From Tetranychus cinnabarinus (Eukaryota; Arthropoda; Arachnida; Trombidiformes; Tetranychidae), in the NCBI GenBank assembly GCA_022266195.1, contig WHVY01000007.1, positions 1,984,001-2,048,000 of the forward strand: a DNA stretch of 64,000 nt, in the 5' to 3' direction. Under the pieces are notes generated by a model. The model was not told the DNA's origin, did not search any database, and saw nothing but the letters and a program-made list of their open reading frames with translations. The translations under genes and the position numbers were made by a program. Positions 58,201 through 64,000 of the stretch are shown here, in pieces (within the stretch, counting starts at the first letter, position 1; every line of letters starts with the position of its first letter).

Positions 58201-58804
58201 CAGTAAGCTACCAGATAATGAGAATACCAGATAATGAGAATCAATTTTTCAACGACCCCTCAATAGAAGAGTTAAATCAAATTCAAATTTCCTTTAAATT
58301 TCTTTAATTATTAATTAACTAAATCTAATTTTCTTTCGCCGAATATCAATGAAGAAAATCAAGAAATCAGTTTGAAAAGCAATTAATCTTGAATTTGATT
58401 AGTTAAAGAAAGTTACAGTGAAGTACCAGTAATTGCGACTCTCTTGAAATAGCAAAAAAGCTATTTTACGAGCAAATGTTTGCTAATTAGTACAGGTCAT
58501 TGCAAAAATCTAATTAGCTTCGTTTAAGATCGTCTTTTGGCCAGATACTGAGGTGAACACTTGAAAGAGTTTCTAATTTTTTAAAGTTTATGTTAAAAAT
58601 CGCCGAAACCGAATGATTATAATCACATTTATTCAAATATTTGAATGTAAACAACCTAGATAAGGGGTCTTATATAAATTTAGTCGCAATTACTGGTAGT
58701 CGCAATTACTGGTACTTCACTGTAATAATCAAGAAAAATAAGTTGCCCGGCGAATAGTGTAAATAAGCTATTTCAAGGTATTCTCATTATCTGGTAGCTT
58801 ACTG
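58201..58804. mobile_element. MITE (middle layer), pogo/Tigger-like CAGT ends, TA duplication
   Basis: Ends read CAGTAAGCTACCAGATAATG… with a 28-bp terminal inverted repeat. TA flanks both sides (58199-58200 and 58805-58806). At the left end the 16-bp motif ACCAGATAATGAGAAT is present twice in tandem. It is inserted in the outer element, and a second MITE (58416-58722) is inserted in it. CAGT ends and TA target sites are characteristic of pogo/Tigger-type mariner relatives. Confidence 0.85.
58416..58722. mobile_element. MITE (inner layer), CAGT ends, TA duplication
   Basis: A 307-bp element with 25-bp terminal inverted repeats (CAGTGAAGTACCAGTAATTG…) and TA on both sides (58414-58415 and 58723-58724). 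At the right end the 16-bp motif ACCAGTAATTGCGACT is doubled. It lies wholly inside the middle-layer MITE. Confidence 0.85.
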
Positions 58805-58824
58805 TACTCCGGTCCGCAAACCAA

Positions 58825-59506
58825 AAGAACTGCACAATCAGCTGGTTTTAATATTTTTTTTCTTGTCAATGCTTGTCTCAATATCTGAATGTAACTCAAA
58901 GAGTGAAGTGAAGTTGCTCTTTGTAACTTGGTTTACTTTGTAGTTTTTCATGTGTTTATTTTTAAAAATGTTTTCTAACTTCCCAATAATAATTTGATTT
59001 ATTAGATATGTAATGTTGTGATTTAATCTGTGATATCAATTATTTCAAGCTACTTTTATGGATTTTTATGATCGTGGTGCTACCAACAACCTTGTTTCTT
59101 TACGATTTTGTTGAAGTTTATTTGTTATCATTTTTGAACTAACACATTAACAGTTTTTGGAATCAACATGGAATCGGAATAAATTGTATCATCAATCACC
59201 AGCTGTATTTGATAATGAATAAGTTTAATGTTGAATATTGAAAAGAAATGATAGCGCACATTTGCGTTAAAAAATTGCCTTCACAGCAAAGTTATGATGG
59301 CTATTATTAATAGTATTTTTTGATGATTACTTGAATCAAAATAATATTGGATGCAGAGTTAACAAAATAGACAAATAAACACATGATGAGCTGATTATTT
59401 TAATTGGTACTTGATTATTGTCAAGATTTGGGTATGTACTATTTTATGTTATCATCTCATCATGTAATGTTTTTGTTTTAATACACTGTAGTAATCAAAA
59501 CTCTTT
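58825..59506. other. Intergenic 3' flank of methyltransferase
   Basis: AT-rich, no gene or repeat boundary recognised. Confidence 0.5.
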
Positions 59507-60540
59507 TCATTTTCTAGCCACAAGAAGGAAAAATTCAAAGTTGAGTTTTATCTGAACTGATCCGAAATCACATGTTCCAAGGATATCTTTCATTCGATTA
59601 GCGATATCTTCAATGAAGATGTCTGCTTTCTCCGGGGATTTAGAAGCCAAAGTATTGTATGCTGACCATGAGGTGATGTAATCAAGAAAACTTTCGCCCG
59701 AATAGGTAACTGGACAGATTATGTTCGTTATTCGTTTTGAATCCCGATAAGGTAATTTTAAATTTTCGTATTTGGAATGGAGAAAGTTCATTGCGGGTTG
59801 TTCCCAGAGGCCCATGTCTTCCAAATTGTTGAAAGCTTTTTCAATCAATTGAGCCATTTTATCAGCAACTGGACAATCGTTTGGTGATCGAATGGGATAA
59901 CAAATGTAACCAAAAGCAGCAAAAACTCCTCCAGGAGCTAAAAGTCGATCAACTTCCTCGTAAAATGAGGTTAAATCAAACCAATGGAGACACTGTGATG
60001 CTGTTAATAGATTAACTGATTTATCTTCCAATGGAATTGATTCTGCTCGAGCGACCTGAATTTGAAAAAGCAAATCAAACATTAGAATGAGATAAGTTAA
60101 TTGTTTTTCAACATTCAAGTACCAAGTAAAGGTTTACTTTCGCTTGCGATGTTTACGTCTGGTCCTAATTTCATCAATCTCGATCTAAGTCTGATAATCA
60201 ACTCTAATTTGGGTTTTGGCGATGAAAAAAGAACACGAAATTAACGTGTGTTTACCTTGAATGAAATATTTGGATATTTATTCCGTTTATTGGCCTCAGC
60301 AATTTGAGCTGCACTTATATCAACACCAAGAATTTCGTCGAAATAATCCTTAATCAGAAAGGTGGTTTGACCTGAACCAGCACCAACATCAACTGCTTTT
60401 GGCCAGGAACCATTTTCATTTCTAAGATTACCTGAATCAAGAAAATCAACAATGGCATTTATCAGTGAGGCTGGAGGTGATGGTCGAGCTCGGACATAAG
60501 TTGATGCATGATCTTCCGATTCAAACAGTTGGATTGGCAT
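59507..60540 (-). CDS. Class I SAM-dependent methyltransferase (UbiE/Methyltransf_11-like)
   Basis: Exons 60256-60540 and 59507-60055 total 834 nt, giving 277 residues. Motif I AVDVGAGSGQTTFLI binds S-adenosylmethionine; motif II is EILGVDISAAQI with the acidic ribose-binding Asp; post-motif ESIPLEDKSVNLLTASQCLHWF and motif III LLAPGGVFAAFGY complete the Rossmann methyltransferase fold. The N-terminal signature LFESEDHASTYVRARPSPP resembles a family of small cytosolic methyltransferases (trans-aconitate-methyltransferase-like proteins in animals and Dictyostelium). The substrate is unknown. An upstream near-cognate TTG extends the ORF by six codons, but the ATG at 60540 is preferred. It diverges from KIF23 by 1.16 kb. 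Confidence 0.88.
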
Positions 60541-61704
60541 TTTCGAAGTAGGACACAAACTTGATTGAATTCAAAAATTGAACAAAGATTAATTTATCAA
60601 GAAGATTTATTGCAGCAAATTCAACCGAAGTGAATAAACAAATAATACAATTGACAGGTAGAAATTGAAAGTCTCTTCAATTATTCCAAACAACTCAGCT
60701 TAAAAGCAATCTGGGTGAGAAGCAATCAAATAATAATCAGGGAGAGAAAAGGTTAAAGAAAGGGAGAAAGAAAAAAAGTTAACTAATGTTATATAATATC
60801 ATCATTATGAGATGGTTAATGCTTAGCAACGCTAACATTGAAACATAAATTTGGTCTTTTCACTCGTTTTCATCGTGAAACGAAATTTAAGCGAAAAAGT
60901 TGCTCGATCAGATTTACAGTGACCATCATCAGGTTAATTTGTCATCTTGATGGTGTATCTTTCCATCGTATTTTAAATTGATGTTCATCATGAACATTAT
61001 TCAGGTTTTAAGGACAGTTGTTGAGTGAAAAATTATCTGTTTGATTCAAAAGATTATGTTCATTTTAATTTTTTAATGTTTTAGTTAAACATTTCATTTT
61101 ATTGATTCGAAGAAATTTTAAGCTTACATTTCCTCTTACATTTCATGTATCTTAATAATTATAAATTTGTTGCGGAAATCGATAGATTCGAACAGATTAA
61201 GAATTATTTTCAACAGCTTAAAGGGATTAAAGCAAATATTAATAGCAAATAAAGTACACAAATGAGTCAAATCTTAAGGACTCTGGAATCTTATAAACAG
61301 AAAGTGTGAATATTTCCGAGTCTCCATTCATCTAAATAGTTGGCCATCTTTTGTGTAAAAATGTTAATGTAATAAGTCCGGAATATTTCATGATATGCAC
61401 GTGAATCCATCAGAAAACAAAATGGCTGAAAAAATTGAAAACTCTACTGATAATTAAGGAAAATTTATCAAGACAATTGCTAACAATAAATGCAAGATAG
61501 TAAATTTTTAAATTAACTAGAGACTTAAACTAATCCCAAACATTTCTCAACTCTCCCAACGTCTGGTTGGCGCGCTTTAGACCTGCGCATTGAGCATTTT
61601 TTTTCAAATGCAAACCGTTTAGATCTTTCAAACCGCCAGTTTTTATTAGTTTTTAACACAGGGTTGTTTTTGTTGTTAACTCATTTAATTTATAAATTGA
61701 AACA
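60541..61704. promoter_or_regulatory. Divergent intergenic region methyltransferase / KIF23
   Basis: A 1,164-bp gap between diverging starts. The 150 bp before KIF23 include a GC-richer patch (about 61560-61590, with TTGGCGCGCTTTAG). TTGGCGC resembles an E2F site, which would suit a mitotic kinesin, but it is a single short match. Confidence 0.4.
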
Positions 61705-64000
61705 ATGTCTCAACCAGCTATGTTGAAAACACCATCGAAAAAAGGACCTGCGACTAAACCGAAACCAAAAGTGCCAAACGGATCTAAGGACCCTGTTGAA
61801 GTTTATTGTAGACTTCGGCCGTTAAAGAATGACAATGATTGTGTCTGCATCAAAAGATTGAATGACAATACCTTACAGTTGATTCCATTCGGTAATAATA
61901 AGCTTGAATCATTTTATACTTTTAAGCATGTGTTTCCTGAGGACACGACTCAAAAACAATTGTTTGACAGAATTGGTTTACCACTCATCAGAGATCTTAT
62001 TAATGGCAAAAATGGTAAGTTTTTCTCCTTCGAGTCACCCAATAGAATTTACTCTTCCAGCTTGATACTTATCTGTGTTATTTTCAATGTCAGGTCTATT
62101 GTTCACATATGGAATAACATCTTCTGGTAAAACTTTCACGGTCACCGGTAACTCACAAGATTGTGGTTTACTTCCTAGGACTTTGGATGTTTTATTCAAT
62201 AGTGTCGAAGATAGTTTGAGTAGAAAGTTTGTTTTCAAGCCTGATGCTCAAAATGGCTTCACTATCCGATCCACGCCTGATGCATTATTGGAATGGCAGA
62301 AAGAGAAACAAATCGCTCGTACTCCGTCATCTATTACTAGCACGCCTCGTGTTAAAAGGAGAGATAATGACGAGCTGAAAGAATGGGACCAAAGGGAAAG
62401 AGATGAAAATAAAATAGATATAGACTCTAAAGGAAATGCCTTCGCCATATTTGTATCATATGTAGAGATCTACAACAACTATATCTATGATCTTCTGGAC
62501 GAAGAAATTATCATTGACTCTCATAAACTGAGACAACCGCAATCAAAAGTCTTACGAGAAGATAAACGAAGGCGAGTTTTTGTTTGGTTAGCCAAAGAGG
62601 TTGAAGTAACTTCAGCGGATGAGGCTTTCGATCTCTTTGTGAAAGGTGTTCGTCGTCGCCGGATGGCTCACACTGCATTGAATACTGAATCAAGTCGTAG
62701 TCACTCTGTTTTCAACATAAAAGTTGTCCAAGCTCCTCTGGATTCTGGGGGTGAGGTTATTCAAGATGAAAAATTCTTGACAGTAAGTCAACTTTCTTTA
62801 GTTGACCTTGCTGGAAGTGAACGTACTCAGCGTACTCAGAATATTGGTGAGAGATTACGAGAGGCCGGAAATATCAACAATTCTTTGATGGCTCTCAGGA
62901 ATTGTATTGAATTGCTGAGAGAAAATCAAAAGTTCGGAGTAAACAAAATGATTCCCTATCGAGATAACAAATTGACTCATCTATTTAAAAGCTATTTTGA
63001 AGGTGAAGGTAAAATTAAGATGGTTTTATGTGTTAATCCTGGTTCAGAAGATTTTGACGAAACTTTGGTAAGTGTTTTTAGCTGTCTAACTTGCTTTAAA
63101 AGTTTTATTATTAACTTAATGTATTTTTTTCCGTCTAGCATGTTATGAAATTCGCTGAAACTGCTCAAGAAGTCTTGATTAATCGTGCAAATGATATACC
63201 ATTCCACCTGAAAATGCCTCATCCTTATTCATCATCCAAATTTATTCCATATCCAAATGTTGAATCTACTCCAGTCGAAACTATTGGCCCTCCATTACCT
63301 TTGATTTCGGTAAGATTTTATCCTAATTTTTCATCGTATGAGTTTGCAACTAATTCAAACAAATTTATTTCCATAAATCCAGAATATCGATTTCAGGGAT
63401 AAAAAACAAACGGCTGACCTAATAGAAATTTTGGAATTGAGAAAGAAGAATACACTCCGTCATTTCGAGCATATCCGTCAGAAACGTAAGTCAAAACATC
63501 ATCTTATTCAAATCAAAATATTTCGCCTGATTCTAAATTGATTTTTCTCTGTTTTTTTTCAGAAATGTTGTTCCGGGAAAGTTTGATCTCTGCTGAAAAT
63601 GAGAATATGTTGACTAAACAACAGCTTCAAATCATCCGTAACGATTTAGAAGTTCGTGAAGGTCAAGTTAAAACATTAGAGTCTAAATGCTGTCAATTAG
63701 AAGGCGATCAAGAGGAATACATGAGAAAAATTTACGGCCTGGAGAGGCATTTACGGGAAATAGAAGAACAACTCGATCGCAAGAATCAAGCTCTTAGTCA
63801 TGCCGGAGTTGAAAATCAAAGGACCAAAGCTGTAACTGAAGAAAGAATTGCTAGAGAAAAGGAAAGGTTGAAACGAATATTTGAACGAGTATTGAAGGAA
63901 AAACAAGCTCAACTTGAGCGCGAGCAGTGCTTAACCAAAGAGAAGATGCACCTTGTTAAAGAAATATTAACGGCTGATAATTCTGATTGGGGACTTTTTA
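61705..64000 (+). CDS. KIF23: Kinesin-6, KIF23/MKLP1/Pavarotti (5' part, runs off the window)
   Basis: Exons 61705-62014, 62094-63067, 63139-63309, 63383-63485 and 63563 to beyond 64000. The motor domain opens with DPVEVYCRLRPL. The P loop is YGITSSGKTFTVTG, switch I NTESSRSHSVFNI, switch II LVDLAGSERTQR, and the microtubule-binding region contains VPYRD-like IPYRDNKLTHLFKSYF. The long insertion between P loop and switch I (DALLEWQKEKQ… to IFVSYVEIYNNYIYDLL) is characteristic of kinesin-6. The neck (ETAQEVLINR) and coiled coil follow. As the motor half of centralspindlin it bundles antiparallel microtubules at the midzone for cytokinesis. Exon 4 must start at 63383 (CCAG|AAT); an acceptor 13 nt later would put a stop in frame. 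The C-terminal part is outside the window. Confidence 0.96.

Larger units (their letters stand above)
57579..58815. mobile_element. Inverted-repeat transposon (outer layer) with 9-bp target duplication
   Basis: The ends read GGACCGGAGTA and its complement, flanked by the perfect 9-bp duplicate GCAAACCAA (57570-57578 and 58816-58824). Removing the nested MITE at 58201-58804 with one TA reconstitutes an element of about 630 bp whose arms (from 57579, and back from 58815 through 58200) match as reverse complements for about 170-180 bp. The arms hold short direct repeats of GGCGAATA/GGCAAATA. The centre (about 57770-58030) resembles subrepeats of the foldback element at 0.1-4.6 kb (compare 3300-3450). 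No transposase. A 9-bp duplication fits Mutator-like elements best, but superfamily is not assigned. Confidence 0.85.

Noticed and set aside
63310..63402. KIF23 exon 4 acceptor at …TTTCAG|GGATAA
   Set aside because: It would place a TAA stop directly in frame; the CCAG acceptor 13 nt earlier keeps the frame open.
1..64000. tRNA, rRNA, CRISPR arrays
   Set aside because: I scanned for tRNA T-loop/acceptor patterns and regularly spaced repeats and found none that fold convincingly; GGTTCGA-like hits fall in coding exons.

Overview
The window is nuclear DNA of an intron-rich but compact eukaryote. It is AT-rich, most introns are about 60-400 bp, and intergenic gaps are mostly under 2 kb. Gene content is animal and arthropod-like: a delta-class GST, a 284-residue tropomyosin, OPA1, a SWEET transporter, BCKDK and a kinesin-6. 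The short HOP/STIP1 and the compactness make a mite-like chelicerate my best guess, but that is inference; the sequence itself only secures an animal, probably an arthropod. For each spliced gene I tested the exon model by requiring consistent phase and a total length divisible by three. All complete models pass.

Layout. 0.1-4.65 kb is a large foldback (inverted) repeat built of subrepeats. 5.3-7.4 kb carries an intact hAT-like transposase ORF. 9.66-12.4 kb holds two mitochondrial genes, PHB2 (with a U12-type AT-AC intron) and an NDUFA4-like gene. A TLC-domain gene (12.8-13.6 kb, minus) and the 16-exon OPA1 (14.7-19.0 kb, minus) follow. A delta-class GST lies at 20.7-22.0 kb. At 22.35-24.67 kb there is a repeat cluster: an OPA1 pseudogene fragment, a palindromic MITE and an element with 610-bp inverted repeats. 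Next come CHMP4 (minus) and STIP1/HOP (plus) head to head, BCKDK (minus) and a SWEET transporter (plus) head to head, a secreted Cys-rich protein, tropomyosin, TVP23 (minus), EDEM3 (minus) and a possible solo LTR. The ING4/5 chromatin gene (minus, 49.35-52.95 kb) is interrupted by a complete Merlin transposon. Then HOP2/PSMC3IP and ER mannosidase I (MAN1B1) converge with overlapping 3' ends, followed by a three-layer nest of transposons (57.6-58.8 kb), a SAM methyltransferase, and the 5' part of a KIF23/MKLP1 kinesin running off the right edge.

Functional themes. Mitochondrial inner-membrane biology (PHB2, OPA1, NDUFA4-like, BCKDK) and ER quality control by mannose trimming (MAN1B1 and EDEM3, both GH47, about 8 kb apart) are over-represented, possibly by chance. 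CHMP4 and KIF23 both act in late cytokinesis.

Most notable observation. The Merlin element inserted into coding exon 2 of ING4/5 has a perfect 8-bp target duplication, 332-bp terminal repeats and an intact transposase. Its terminal repeat begins GGTAAGG and contains CCTAGG. On the gene strand this creates a splice donor 1 nt inside one end and an AG acceptor 9 nt inside the other. Splicing there would remove 1,821 nt and leave 18 extra nt in frame, with no stop. The element may therefore be acting as a newborn intron (introner-like). Other points are the AT-AC intron, the nested transposon archaeology and two palindromic MITEs that share only their termini.
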